Below, piece by piece: positions 1-9,232 of a DNA stretch of 64,000 bases. The stretch covers positions 868,001 through 932,000 of the forward strand of contig OX638325.1 of NCBI GenBank assembly GCA_951812795.1, written 5' to 3'. Positions within the stretch are counted from its first letter, which is position 1, and each line of letters opens with the position of its first letter. Below the pieces are notes generated by a model. That model was not told the DNA's origin. It saw only the letters and a list, made by a program, of their open reading frames with translations, and ran no database searches. The position numbers were made by a program, and so were the translations under genes. Origin of the DNA: an uncultured Dehalococcoidia bacterium. GTDB taxonomy: Bacteria > Chloroflexota > Dehalococcoidia > Lucifugimonadales > Lucifugimonadaceae.

Positions 1-1
1 C

Positions 2-1057
2 GGGCCGTCGGATACAGACCTGCGACGTCGCTTTCCTCAGGTTGATCTGTGGGCGCGCCCACAGGACTTCAATCCGATTCTCGAAACCGTTGCGTTTCGG
101 CATGGGATTGAGAATGGCGACCTAGATGGCTGCTTGGCAAATCTGGTTCCGAATGACCCCAAGGTAGCAACGTTCGTCCCAATCACTCACGGGTGCGACA
201 AGTTCTGCACGTTTTGCATCATTCCCTATCGGCGCGGTCGCGAAACTAGCCGATTGCTTCCAGAACTCGTCGACGAAGCCAAGATGCTCGTTCAGCGCGG
301 GGTTAAAGAGATTACGTTACTGGGCCAGAACGTCGATTCTTACGGTCACGATCTCGACGACCGCAAAGACTTGGCCGACCTCATGGAAGCCATTCAAGAC
401 GTTGACGGCATCGAACGGATCCGCTTCCTCACGTCCCATCCCAACGACATGTCTACACGGATCATCCAGTCGATCGCCGACCTTCCGAAGGTTTGCGAAA
501 CCGTAAATCTCCCCTTCCAAGCGGGCGACGATGTGGTTCTCGCCAACATGCGACGCGGCTACACCAGGGACCAATATTTGGAGAAGATCGACGAGATACG
601 CGACATTCTCGGTGACGACATCACCTTGACTACCGATGTCATCGTGGGATTTCCGGGCGAAGACGAGGAGCAGTTCGAGAACACAATCGACATCGTTGAG
701 CGGGTCCGTTTCGACAAGGTTCACTCCGCGGCTTATAGCGAACGACCAGGGACAGTTGCATCCCGACGTTTGCCGGATACCGTGACTCAAAGCGAGAAAA
801 AGCGACGACATCAGCGACTCGACGCTGTACAATGTGCGATTCAAGCGGAGAAACACGCAGGGTTAGTGGGAACGTCGACCGACATTCTTTTGGAGGGACG
901 CAAACGTGGCAGGATGTTTGGAAGAAACCGCAACGACAAGATCGTCTACGTCGACGATGGCGCGCATGTCGATTGCAATGTCCGAACCGGGGAGACTATA
1001 ACCGTCGAAGTAACCGAGGCGACACCGTGGTCGCTAGTCGGCCAGCCGACAATCTAA
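2..1057 (+). CDS. miaB: MiaB-type tRNA methylthiotransferase, 5' end outside window
   Basis: Radical-SAM enzyme that methylthiolates i6A37 in tRNAs reading UNN codons. The frame is open from the first bases, and the N-terminal methylthiotransferase domain is already under way (residues [14 protein letters not shown]), so the true start lies left of the window. The radical-SAM cluster motif GCDKFCTFC (CxxxCxxC) follows, then the conserved PYRRGRE and LLGQNV blocks, the [10 protein letters not shown] motif and a C-terminal TRAM-like region ending [12 protein letters not shown]. An internal TTG at 134 would remove part of the N-terminal domain and is not a credible start. nadA follows after 25 bases, probably cotranscribed. 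MiaB rather than RimO or MtaB is favoured by the PYRRGRE motif; that subfamily choice is inference. Confidence 0.9.
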   Translation, partial: GPSDTDLRRRFPQVDLWARPQDFNPILETVAFRHGIENGDLDGCLANLVPNDPKVATFVPITHGCDKFCTFCIIPYRRGRETSRLLPELVDEAKMLVQRGVKEITLLGQNVDSYGHDLDDRKDLADLMEAIQDVDGIERIRFLTSHPNDMSTRIIQSIADLPKVCETVNLPFQAGDDVVLANMRRGYTRDQYLEKIDEIRDILGDDITLTTDVIVGFPGEDEEQFENTIDIVERVRFDKVHSAAYSERPGTVASRRLPDTVTQSEKKRRHQRLDAVQCAIQAEKHAGLVGTSTDILLEGRKRGRMFGRNRNDKIVYVDDGAHVDCNVRTGETITVEVTEATPWSLVGQPTI

Positions 1058-1071
1058 ACGGCTGCAAACTC

Positions 1072-1078
1072 GAGGAGG
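1072..1078 (+). promoter_or_regulatory. Strong ribosome binding site of nadA
   Basis: GAGGAGG lies four bases before the ATG at 1083. It is a near-perfect anti-SD match that fixes the nadA start. Confidence 0.8.
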
Positions 1079-1082
1079 CACC

Positions 1083-2312
1083 ATGATCTCCATCAATTCA
1101 ACACCTAAGACCATCATCCCGGTCACTGAACTCGAACAATCGGCGTTCTGTCAGACCGAAGGGAATCTCCGCACGAAAACGCTTGAGCAAGAGTTCCAGT
1201 CCGGCGTGCGTTGGCAGAAGGTTCCGACGCGCTATCTCAAAATGACGCCCGAACAGGTCGAAGCTGGCATCCGATACGCTCGCAAAGAGATCGGGACCAA
1301 AGCCGTGGTCCTCGGCCACCATTACCAGCGCGACGATGTCATTCAATTCGCCGATTTCCGTGGCGACTCATATCTGCTCTCGAAACAGGCAGCGGCCGCG
1401 AAGGAAGCGAAGTGGATCATCTTCTGCGGCGTCCACTTCATGGCCGAAACTGCGGACCTGCTCAGCGATGAAGATCAGAACGTGATCCTCCCCAACATGG
1501 CGGCCGGATGCTCGATGGCCGACATGGCGGCGACCGACGATGTGGAGGACGCGTGGGACGATCTTATGGACGTTCTCGGCGAAGGCAATGACGGGTCGGC
1601 GGAGATCATTCCAATCACGTATATGAACTCCACCGCGTCAATAAAGTCGCTTTGCGGGCGCAATGGAGGATTGGTTTGCACGTCGTCTAACGCCGACGCG
1701 GCCTACGATTGGGCGCTCGAACGCGGCAAGCGCATCCTGTTCCTCCCCGACCAACATCTCGGACGAAACACCGGATTGGCCAAGGGCATCCCGGCCGACG
1801 ATATGGTGGTGTGGAATCCCTTCAAACCAATGGGCGGCCTGACCGAATCGGAAATACACAGTAGCAAAGTCATCCTCTGGCAGGGCCACTGCTCAGTGCA
1901 CACCCGATTTACGGTGCGACAGATCGAAGACGCGCGACGCGACGATCCCGACGTCAATGTCGTGGTCCATCCGGAATGTGTGCGCGAGGTCGTGGACGCC
2001 GCCGATTATTATGGATCAACCGAGTTTATTCGCAAGACGGTCGAAAACGCTCCTTCCGGTACCTCTTGGGGCATCGGCACCGAGATCAACATGGTGAATC
2101 GCCTCCGTGACGATAACCCGGACAAGCGGGTCTTCTGTCTCGACCCGGTCGTCTGCCCTTGCGCGACGATGTATCGCATTCACCCTGCTTACGTGCTGTG
2201 GGTACTCGAAGGGATCATGGCTGGCGTCGGCATAAACGTCATCCAAGTTGACGCAGATACCAAACGTCATGCCCTAGTTGCCTTGGAACGCATGCTGGAA
2301 GTTGGCGGTTAA
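1083..2312 (+). CDS. nadA: Quinolinate synthase NadA
   Basis: Condenses iminoaspartate with dihydroxyacetone phosphate to quinolinate, the second step of de novo NAD synthesis, using an oxygen-sensitive 4Fe-4S cluster. The 409-residue protein carries the family hallmarks VVLGHHYQRDDV, GDSYLLS, FCGVHFMAETA, MNSTASIKSLCG, the VCTSSNA block and the VCPCATMYRI block. The likely cluster cysteines are C115, C199 and C358 or C360. It is somewhat longer than many NadA proteins because of about 50 extra N-terminal residues; the strong SD before ATG 1083 supports that start. No nadB or nadC is in the window, so the rest of the pathway must be elsewhere. Confidence 0.95.
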   Translation: MISINSTPKTIIPVTELEQSAFCQTEGNLRTKTLEQEFQSGVRWQKVPTRYLKMTPEQVEAGIRYARKEIGTKAVVLGHHYQRDDVIQFADFRGDSYLLSKQAAAAKEAKWIIFCGVHFMAETADLLSDEDQNVILPNMAAGCSMADMAATDDVEDAWDDLMDVLGEGNDGSAEIIPITYMNSTASIKSLCGRNGGLVCTSSNADAAYDWALERGKRILFLPDQHLGRNTGLAKGIPADDMVVWNPFKPMGGLTESEIHSSKVILWQGHCSVHTRFTVRQIEDARRDDPDVNVVVHPECVREVVDAADYYGSTEFIRKTVENAPSGTSWGIGTEINMVNRLRDDNPDKRVFCLDPVVCPCATMYRIHPAYVLWVLEGIMAGVGINVIQVDADTKRHALVALERMLEVGG

Positions 2313-2348
2313 CCCCGGCCTGCATACGCAATCAACGCGACGCATCCA

Positions 2349-3257
2349 ATGCAAGGCAACGGACAACCAGCGATTCAGCTGGAGAACCTGACCAAGCATT
2401 ACGGGGATGTAGTAGGCATCGAAAAGCTCAATCTCGATGTCAACGAAGGGGAGGTCTTCGGACTCCTGGGTCCAAACGGCGCCGGTAAGACCACCACCAT
2501 CCGCCTGATCCTCGACTTCATTCGCCCCACATCTGGCAAAGCTACGGTCTTCGGTATGTCGCCACGAAACGATGGCATCGATATCCGCCGCCGCGTCGGC
2601 TACCTTCCGGGCGACTTTGTGACGTATGACCACATGACGGGTGCCACGGTCACCGAGTACTTCACCAAGCTCCGACAAGGCAACCCGGTCAAACTTGAAG
2701 CGCTGTGCGATCGGTACAAACTCGACCTCTCCCGCAAAATCGGCCAACTCTCAAAAGGCAACAAACAGAAGATCGGCCTCGTCCAAGCCTTTATGACCGA
2801 CCCTGACCTCCTAATCCTCGACGAACCCACGGCAGGCTTAGACCCCCTCCTCCAGTACGAATTCCAAAAGATGATTCACGAGGAAAAGGATCAAGGCAAA
2901 ACCATCTTCATGTCCTCGCATGTCATGTCGGAAGTTGAAGCCACCTGCGATCGAGTCGGCATCATCCGAGACGGCGAATTGGTGACCATCGACACGGTGG
3001 CCCACCTTACCGAATTAAGCCTTTGGACCGTCAAAATCACCTTCACTCAACCCGTCTCATCCGACACCTTCGACAACCTCCTCGGCGTAGCCGTAACTGA
3101 CAACGTTGACAACCGCACCTTCAATCTTTCAGTCAGCGGCGAGGGGGCGATGGATTCGCTGATCAAAACCGCCGCCAAATATCCCGTTCAAACCTTCGAG
3201 AGCCAACACGCCTCATTAGAAGACGCTTTCTTGAAGTACTACTCAGTCGACGAATAA
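2349..3257 (+). CDS. ABC-2 type exporter, ATP-binding protein
   Basis: Nucleotide-binding subunit of an ABC-2 (drug/lipid/antibiotic class) exporter acting at the inner face of the membrane. The 302 residues show Walker A GPNGAGKTT (41-49), a non-canonical signature LSKGNKQK (about 134-141) replacing LSGGQ, Walker B LLILDEP (154-160) and the switch-histidine region IFMSSHVMSE. The C-terminal 80 residues form the accessory domain usual in this class. Its expected permease partner begins at 3935, but a hicAB pair on the opposite strand sits between them. A second ATPase at 23339 shares the unusual LSxGNxQK signature, so the two are probably paralogues. The substrate cannot be read from sequence. 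Confidence 0.9.
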   Translation: MQGNGQPAIQLENLTKHYGDVVGIEKLNLDVNEGEVFGLLGPNGAGKTTTIRLILDFIRPTSGKATVFGMSPRNDGIDIRRRVGYLPGDFVTYDHMTGATVTEYFTKLRQGNPVKLEALCDRYKLDLSRKIGQLSKGNKQKIGLVQAFMTDPDLLILDEPTAGLDPLLQYEFQKMIHEEKDQGKTIFMSSHVMSEVEATCDRVGIIRDGELVTIDTVAHLTELSLWTVKITFTQPVSSDTFDNLLGVAVTDNVDNRTFNLSVSGEGAMDSLIKTAAKYPVQTFESQHASLEDAFLKYYSVDE

Positions 3258-3349
3258 CGAACCCGGTAGCGGCTACTCGGCGAGATCCACCATGGACCTG
3301 ATCGGTGCGAGTCTGTGACCCGCGCTTGCACAATACAGGACGACAGCCC

Positions 3350-3583
3350 TTATACCAACTGAAACTCTTCTTCTGAGACTTCAGCAGGCAAGGGAATCTC
3401 TTCGCCGTCCTCGACCATCGAGCGCAGATGCGATTTCGCGGCTTCGTGGATACGACGTATAACTTCCTCTCGTGTCGGCGCGACCGCGAAACATCCTGGC
3501 AACTCCACGATTTGAGCACCAAACGAAGTCGGTCCCTCCTCGATTTGCACGTGGTAGGTCACACTTTTAGGCATTTCCATCAT
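3350..3583 (-). CDS. hicB: HicB-family antitoxin
   Basis: Probable antitoxin that neutralises the adjacent HicA. The 77-residue product has the compact HicB fold signature: YHVQIEEGPTSFGAQIVELPGCFAVAPTREE compares with the family pattern of an N-terminal strand, a central LPGC turn and an EEVIRRIHEA helix. It is shorter than HicB proteins that carry a C-terminal ribbon-helix-helix or HTH domain, so it may bind operator DNA weakly or not at all. Its ATG overlaps the hicA stop by four bases, which implies translational coupling. Two adjacent ATGs (3583 and 3580) are possible starts. Confidence 0.82.
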   Translation of the reverse strand: MMEMPKSVTYHVQIEEGPTSFGAQIVELPGCFAVAPTREEVIRRIHEAAKSHLRSMVEDGEEIPLPAEVSEEEFQLV

Positions 3584-3774
3584 CTAAGTCCCAGTTGCCT
3601 CAAGATGCTGTTCCAAGTTTTGGGGGGAATGTCATCACGTGGATGTCCAGCGATAGTAACTCTGCCCGGTTTGTCCGGATGCTTGAATTGACGGTGGCTC
3701 CCGCCTGACGTCCGAATTTCGTACCAACCTTCGTCACGAGCCAACCTCAACGCTTCACGGACCTTATTCGGCAT
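3580..3774 (-). CDS. hicA: HicA-family mRNA interferase toxin
   Basis: Small basic toxin of the HicAB type; known HicA proteins have a double-stranded-RNA-binding-like fold and cleave mRNA in a ribosome-independent way. The 64 residues contain the catalytic signature GGSHRQFKHP with the histidine at about residue 27, followed by TIAGHPRDDIPPKTWNSILRQLGL, a typical HicA C-terminus. It is transcribed first, with hicB overlapping its end. The pair lies antisense between the ATPase (ends 3257) and permease (starts 3935) of one ABC transporter, suggesting insertion into an existing operon. Confidence 0.88.
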   Translation of the reverse strand: MPNKVREALRLARDEGWYEIRTSGGSHRQFKHPDKPGRVTIAGHPRDDIPPKTWNSILRQLGLR

Positions 3775-3934
3775 ATCGCAACCATCTTTCTGTCACTATC
3801 CCCCTTTGTTGACGTAACCATCTTGGTTCTCGATATGCGGTCTTCGTGACCTGTCGGGGCGGGGCTACAACTCGACACGCCGTGCCGATGTGTAGTATGA
3901 AAGTCAGTATATTAGGCGTTGCTTGAATCCGTCC

Positions 3935-4726
3935 ATGTACAACAACATCTTCCTCAAAACGCTGCGGGACGGCCGTCGCTCGATGCTCCTTTACTCGCTC
4001 GGTCAATTCATCATCGGCATCTACGTCGCCCTCTTGTTCCCTGACGTCGCGACCAGCTTCGCCGGCATGATCGAAGAACTCCCAGAGTTCATACAAGGCT
4101 TCATCGGCAGCGCGGAAGAGTTCGCGACGCCAGAAGGATTCTTCACCGCCGACCCTTACGGCATCATCACTCCCGTCTTGATTATCGCCCTCGCCGTTAA
4201 CCGAGGCATGGGAGCCGTCGCTGGTGAAGAACATGCTCACACCCTTGATCAGCTCCTCGGAAATCCCATCAGCCGGACCACCGTCTACATCCACAAGAGC
4301 TTCGCCTTAATCATCGACTGCGTTCTCCCAGTGGCCGCCATCGCCATCGCCATCATCCTCGGCGCCGTGATAATGGACTACTCGGTATCCCTCTCCGGAC
4401 TCTTTTTCATGTCGCTCAGCCTCTTGCTGCTCGGCTACGCCACTGGTTTCATGGCTCTCAGCCTAGGCGCCGCAACCGGCAGTAAGACCCTCGCCATTGC
4501 GATACCTGCCGCCATCGTCGGAATCGGTTACCTCATTAATATCCTCGTTCCGATAGTCGAATCTCTCTCCGACCTCAAATACATCTCCATCCTCCACTAC
4601 TACATCGGCGACAAACCGTTCATCAACGGCATCACACCTTGGCACGCCTTGGTACTCATAGCCATTGCAGCCATATCCTTCGCCGTGGGTTTACAGCGCT
4701 TCAACAGCCGCGACCTACGCGGTTGA
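3935..4726 (+). CDS. ABC-2 type exporter, permease (single-domain)
   Basis: Membrane subunit likely paired with the ATPase at 2349. The 263 residues contain about six hydrophobic segments (near residues 18-38, 85-105, 125-150, 155-180, 190-210 and 235-258) and the cytoplasmic motif VAGEEHAHTLDQLLGNPISR, which is the coupling helix seen in ABC-2 permeases. ATG 3935 is preferred to a TTG at 3923 that would add four residues. It resembles the C-terminal half of the 553-residue permease at 24271, sharing the AGEE...L..PISR block, the YY.G..P.(I/V)NG motif and the ..RRDIR/SRDLR end. Substrate unknown. Confidence 0.85.
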   Translation: MYNNIFLKTLRDGRRSMLLYSLGQFIIGIYVALLFPDVATSFAGMIEELPEFIQGFIGSAEEFATPEGFFTADPYGIITPVLIIALAVNRGMGAVAGEEHAHTLDQLLGNPISRTTVYIHKSFALIIDCVLPVAAIAIAIILGAVIMDYSVSLSGLFFMSLSLLLLGYATGFMALSLGAATGSKTLAIAIPAAIVGIGYLINILVPIVESLSDLKYISILHYYIGDKPFINGITPWHALVLIAIAAISFAVGLQRFNSRDLRG

Positions 4727-4735
4727 GTTTTTGGC

Positions 4736-4924
4736 ATGTGCCGGTTGTCTTCTGAAGTGTTCGCGGTCGCCGGTGGAGGTGGCGCGCTGGCAACCGCAGC
4801 GACGTTCTTCAAAGCCCATTGGGACGCTATCAAAGATCGCAGAGCGTTTAGGGCCGCGAAGGACCGCGAACGCCGCGGTGAAAAGCCGCCGTCAGACGTC
4901 CAGGGAACCAGCGGTTCAGATTAG
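4736..4924 (+). CDS. Possible small protein of 62 residues
   Basis: Starts nine bases after the permease stop. It has a short glycine/alanine-rich hydrophobic stretch (VAGGGGALATAATFF) followed by a charged tail rich in Arg, Lys and Asp. No family is recognised and no convincing SD is visible, so it may be a non-coding tail of the operon. Confidence 0.25.
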   Translation: MCRLSSEVFAVAGGGGALATAATFFKAHWDAIKDRRAFRAAKDRERRGEKPPSDVQGTSGSD

Positions 4925-5110
4925 GAGATCGACTTTATCGGATGAGATTTTTACAATAATGAATACATACGATCCTAGCTACGCGTGGCTGGCCTGAGTA
5001 GTGGTGTGAATATCGGTTCCGATCAAGTCTGATCGATGCTCAGTGCGTATTTCAAAATAAAACAACCAAATCTAATGGTCCAACGGGCGGTTCAGGTAAG
5101 GACGAAATCA
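4925..5110. other. AT-richer spacer before the HEPN gene
   Basis: No gene recognised. Base composition is visibly more AT-rich than the flanks, and in-frame ATG codons at 5036 and 5075 lack an SD. Confidence 0.4.
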
Positions 5111-6577
5111 ATGGTTAAAATACCCACCTTTCATCAAAAACACGTCAATGATTTTTGGCGCGGTGCCAACGGCATCACACCACAGACACCGTACGATGCC
5201 GAGGTTGAAGTGGAAGACGGTGAAGTGTTTCCTGGCAAGGCTGTATTTTCAATGTCTGAAAGAGGCATGATCGCCGAATGTTCGCTAGACAGCGACGACG
5301 AGTTATTGCCTCACAAACTTCAAGCAGACAGCAATACTACGCTACGAGTTCCGCAATTCGGTTTCGAAGGGAGTGTCCACGTCTATCGCGTTCCCGGGAT
5401 CACGTGGACACAAAATCGCCCATCCGGTAATCCGCAAATCGGTTTTGTCGTCGACAAGGTTGACCTGCCTTGGACAAGCGATGAACTATCTCACTTCGTG
5501 GTTGGCGCGTCGGGAATACCGGATTTCTGGTACGACGATGCGATGTTCAAATATGGGACAACGGATCGTGGGAAAGATGTCGATAAAGCAAGGTTGGGGA
5601 GTTCAATGATTCCGCGCATGACCATTGAATCCGATGAATGGTGGATTCGCGTTGCTAAATTGAATCCAATCGAGACTGATGACGAAAGCGACGACACTCA
5701 TCGAATCACGATTCAGATGAAGGACGGTGGCTCCGACCGCTCGGAATACGATCGATTCTTCGAACAATTCTCCCCGTTGCTGAAATTCATATTCGGTTCG
5801 ACTCCGGCACTGTCCATTGGAGTTGGTTACGCGTCAGGCGGCGGTGCGAGTTGGGGACAGGTCTACAACTCGAAACCATTAGCCGGCACTCGAAACAATT
5901 GGTTTTCGAAACTCGGCTCCTCGCAGCGAGAATTCGATTTGGACCAGATGTTGACTGGGTATCTCAACCTGATTCACAGTGATCCAAACAACGATTCGGT
6001 TTTCAGAAAGCTGTTTCACCATTACGCGGTCAGCGAGCATTTCCTGTCGCTTGGATTGGTGGAAATGGCATTCAACGCCAGTTTCGCCGCACTCGAGGGA
6101 ATGTGTAAATTCATACTGTCTACACCGTCGTTCAAGGGCGACCAAGCGAAATTCATCACCTTGGATCAAGGCGATGCAATCGGCAGGTTCAAGAGTCAGC
6201 AAACCGAGAAAGGAATGCGCCACGTCGTAGACGCAATGGTCAGTGCAATCACGAACGGAGAGAGCAACCAACTCACAATCCCTGAGAAGAACAAAAACCC
6301 ACATGTAATCGACGTACTGAATAGTCGCCGAAACGAAACCGTACATCTAGAACTGGACGAGAGAGCCGGTGCAACTTCAATCCGTGACTATCAGTTGTGG
6401 AACGCATCGCAGTACGTCTTCGAGTTGCTCGCGCTTTCGATCCTCAATCCGACAGGTAAGTTTCTTCTCCCAGATCGGACCAATCCGGGCAAGCACGAGA
6501 TCATGGGCAAAGATATGCTCGCCCACCTGAGATCAGGGCAAGTCAAATTCTCGTCCAGACCTGCCAAGAAAACATGA
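5111..6577 (+). CDS. Large protein with C-terminal HEPN-type RNxxxH motif, ApeA-like architecture
   Basis: Stand-alone protein of about 488 residues (513 if ATG 5036 is used). ATG 5111 is preferred because an AAGGA lies upstream of it, whereas 5036 and 5075 have no SD. The N-terminal 300 residues look beta-rich and mixed, with an early FPGKAVFS strand pattern. The C-terminal 180 residues are helical and contain MAFNASFAALEGMCKF followed by SRRNETVHLELD. R-N-x-x-x-H is the catalytic signature of HEPN ribonucleases. This two-part layout recalls ApeA-type antiphage proteins, known in the literature as abortive-infection HEPN nucleases; membership here is inferred. Codon use is more AT-rich than that of its neighbours, and it lies next to hicAB, consistent with transferred defence material. 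Confidence 0.6.
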   Translation: MVKIPTFHQKHVNDFWRGANGITPQTPYDAEVEVEDGEVFPGKAVFSMSERGMIAECSLDSDDELLPHKLQADSNTTLRVPQFGFEGSVHVYRVPGITWTQNRPSGNPQIGFVVDKVDLPWTSDELSHFVVGASGIPDFWYDDAMFKYGTTDRGKDVDKARLGSSMIPRMTIESDEWWIRVAKLNPIETDDESDDTHRITIQMKDGGSDRSEYDRFFEQFSPLLKFIFGSTPALSIGVGYASGGGASWGQVYNSKPLAGTRNNWFSKLGSSQREFDLDQMLTGYLNLIHSDPNNDSVFRKLFHHYAVSEHFLSLGLVEMAFNASFAALEGMCKFILSTPSFKGDQAKFITLDQGDAIGRFKSQQTEKGMRHVVDAMVSAITNGESNQLTIPEKNKNPHVIDVLNSRRNETVHLELDERAGATSIRDYQLWNASQYVFELLALSILNPTGKFLLPDRTNPGKHEIMGKDMLAHLRSGQVKFSSRPAKKT

Positions 6578-6635
6578 GCGTCTGGGATCGTATGTAGTTA
6601 CTTCTGCAAAACTGGTGATCGGGTTCGCGTGACCC

Positions 6636-7211
<576 letters not shown>

Positions 7212-7272
7212 GATCGTCTCCTCGCAGACGGAGATTTGGTAGTGCTGATAGATCGCAGCTTTTGATGGCGAC

Positions 7273-8073
7273 TCATGGAGTTGGTCCGACGAGCCAGACT
7301 TGCGGGCTGCCGGTTTCCGGGTCGCGTTGGACGGTCGTCTCGACGCCAAAAACGCGCCGTAGGTTGTCGGTCGTTAGCACATCGCTGGGATCGCCGATTG
7401 AATCAATGACACCATCGGACATCAATGCCAATCGGTCGCAGTATCGACCGGCGAGGAATACGTCGTGGAGGGCGACGACTACAGTGACTTGACGCAATTC
7501 GATCTCTCTTCGCAACGTCTCCATAATCGACAACCGATAGCGCAAATCGAGACTTGACGACGGCTCATCGAGGAGAAATACGTCCGCCTGTTGCGCCAAT
7601 GCGCGGGCTAGAACGACACGTTGCCGTTCGCCGCCCGAAAGTCGATCCAATTGGCGACCTTCGAATCTGACGGTTTCGGTCCGCTCCATGGCGGCGCGTG
7701 CTATTTTGCGGTCTCGACGACCTTCTAATTCAAAGCGGCCGAGATGCGGATATCTTCCCATGAGCACCGTTTCCAGAGCGGTGAAGGAATGATTGGCGTC
7801 GTGTTGGGGCATGTACGCGATTCGGCGAGCTCGTTCTCCAGCGTTCATCCGTCGCAGTGGCGCATTGCCAAGTCTTACAGAGCCGGAGTCGGGTTGGGTC
7901 AACCCGGCAAGCACCCGAAGTAACGTACTCTTGCCGGCACCGTTAGGTCCGATCAGACCCAGTATCCCGCCGGGTTCAGCATCGATCGAGACCGAGTCCA
8001 AAGCCTGGGTTTCACCCAGTCGTACGCTCACTTCATCGGCGATGATCGGTACTGTGTCAGCGCTTACTGCCAT
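7273..8073 (-). CDS. btuD: Cobalamin/iron-chelate type ABC importer ATPase (BtuD-like)
   Basis: ATP-binding subunit of a type II (BtuCD/FecCD family) importer. The 266 residues carry Walker [11 protein letters not shown]-loop [10 protein letters not shown], signature LSGGERQRV, Walker B VFLLDEP and the H-loop VVALHD. The start MAVSADTV at 8073 lies four bases after the binding-protein stop; a longer reading upstream is antisense-like and rejected. Position between btuF-like and cobO genes under a B12 riboswitch indicates a corrinoid substrate, although the subfamily alone could also carry siderophores or heme. Confidence 0.9.
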   Translation of the reverse strand: MAVSADTVPIIADEVSVRLGETQALDSVSIDAEPGGILGLIGPNGAGKSTLLRVLAGLTQPDSGSVRLGNAPLRRMNAGERARRIAYMPQHDANHSFTALETVLMGRYPHLGRFELEGRRDRKIARAAMERTETVRFEGRQLDRLSGGERQRVVLARALAQQADVFLLDEPSSSLDLRYRLSIMETLRREIELRQVTVVVALHDVFLAGRYCDRLALMSDGVIDSIGDPSDVLTTDNLRRVFGVETTVQRDPETGSPQVWLVGPTP

Positions 8074-8077
8074 CGTG

Positions 8078-9214
8078 TCACTCCCCGCTATACGGCTCGA
8101 AATCGACAAAATCCACGTCGCCGAACTGGTCTGGGTAAAGCAACAGTGCCGTCTGCTCGATGCCCCGTACATTCCAGTGTGAAAGCGTGGTGTATTTCCG
8201 TGAATCGACAACGTGCACTTCGTTGTTGGCGATCGCCGGCACGTCCACAAGCGCCGGATGGGCCAGCAGTTCGTCGCGGTATTCATTCGCTCCGTACTCG
8301 ACCGGTTGGGCAATTAGGATCACGTCGGGACTCATCGCCGCGATTGATTCGATGCTGACGGTCTGGTGGCTTACTATTCCGTCTCGGGCGGCTGCGTTGA
8401 TCCCGCCACCGGCCTCGACAATGCCACCCTCGGTTGTGTCGCTTCCCGCGACGTAGATCGAGTCGGCGTATTTGGTGGTTGCGATGACCGACGGTCGCTC
8501 CGCGTCTCCAAGCGGCGGAACGCGTTCGGCGACGAAATCTAACTTGCCTTGGATTTCCGCCACCAATTCGAGCGCTCGCTCCTCAACGCCCAGCATGTAG
8601 CCGATCAGAAGGATGTTGGCGATGTTTCCAGATGCCGAACCGTCAAGCACGGTGCGCGCCACGGCAACGCCAGCTTCCTTGATGAGGTCGACGACGTCAG
8701 CGTCCGTGTACCGAGAGACTAAAACCAGATCGGGATTAGCTGCCAAGACGTTTTCGACTCCAGACTCAAACGTTGCTAAACCTGCCGCCAAGTCGGCGAC
8801 GTTGGAATAAGCCGGGTCGCCGGTAAACGGCCCAACGGCCGCGAACCTCTCGGCGTTCATCAGCGCGAGGAGAATTTCGTCATGACCAAGCGAATACGCC
8901 AGTACGCGCATCGGAGGTTCCTCGATCGAAACTACCTCATCCGCCAACTCGACTTCCCGCGGCCAACCACGGTTATTCGGGTCTACGATGCCGGGCACCG
9001 TAGGATACGGAACTGCGGTGGGTTCAGGCACGGGAGTAGCCGTCGGTTCCGGAGTTGCAGTAGGTTGTGGAGTCGCCGTTGGTTCGGGCGTTGGTTCGGG
9101 GGTTGCAGTCGGTTGCGGTGTAGGTTCCGGATCTGCGCTACACGCGACCAGAGCTGTGACCACAAAGATTGCGATCAGGATCGCGATGGATCCGGCTTTC
9201 CAAACTGATTTCAA
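8078..9214 (-). CDS. btuF: Corrinoid-binding lipoprotein (BtuF-like) with Thr/Pro stalk
   Basis: Extracytoplasmic binding protein feeding the BtuCD-like importer. The 378 residues begin with a lipoprotein signal peptide (hydrophobic 8-21) and lipobox ALVAC with Cys25 as the anchor. Residues 30-72 are a repetitive Pro/Thr/Glu stalk (PTPQPTATPEPTPEPTATP pattern), a design common in Chloroflexota lipoproteins. The remainder is a periplasmic-binding fold of the TroA/BtuF class, with VVSIEEPPMRVLAYSLGHDEILLAL at its start. Gene order permease, binding protein, ATPase and cobO, plus the riboswitch, support a corrinoid ligand; the ligand residues themselves cannot be checked here. Confidence 0.88.
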   Translation of the reverse strand: MKSVWKAGSIAILIAIFVVTALVACSADPEPTPQPTATPEPTPEPTATPQPTATPEPTATPVPEPTAVPYPTVPGIVDPNNRGWPREVELADEVVSIEEPPMRVLAYSLGHDEILLALMNAERFAAVGPFTGDPAYSNVADLAAGLATFESGVENVLAANPDLVLVSRYTDADVVDLIKEAGVAVARTVLDGSASGNIANILLIGYMLGVEERALELVAEIQGKLDFVAERVPPLGDAERPSVIATTKYADSIYVAGSDTTEGGIVEAGGGINAAARDGIVSHQTVSIESIAAMSPDVILIAQPVEYGANEYRDELLAHPALVDVPAIANNEVHVVDSRKYTTLSHWNVRGIEQTALLLYPDQFGDVDFVDFEPYSGE

Positions 9215-9232
9215 TTCATCACCTTTCGGGTT

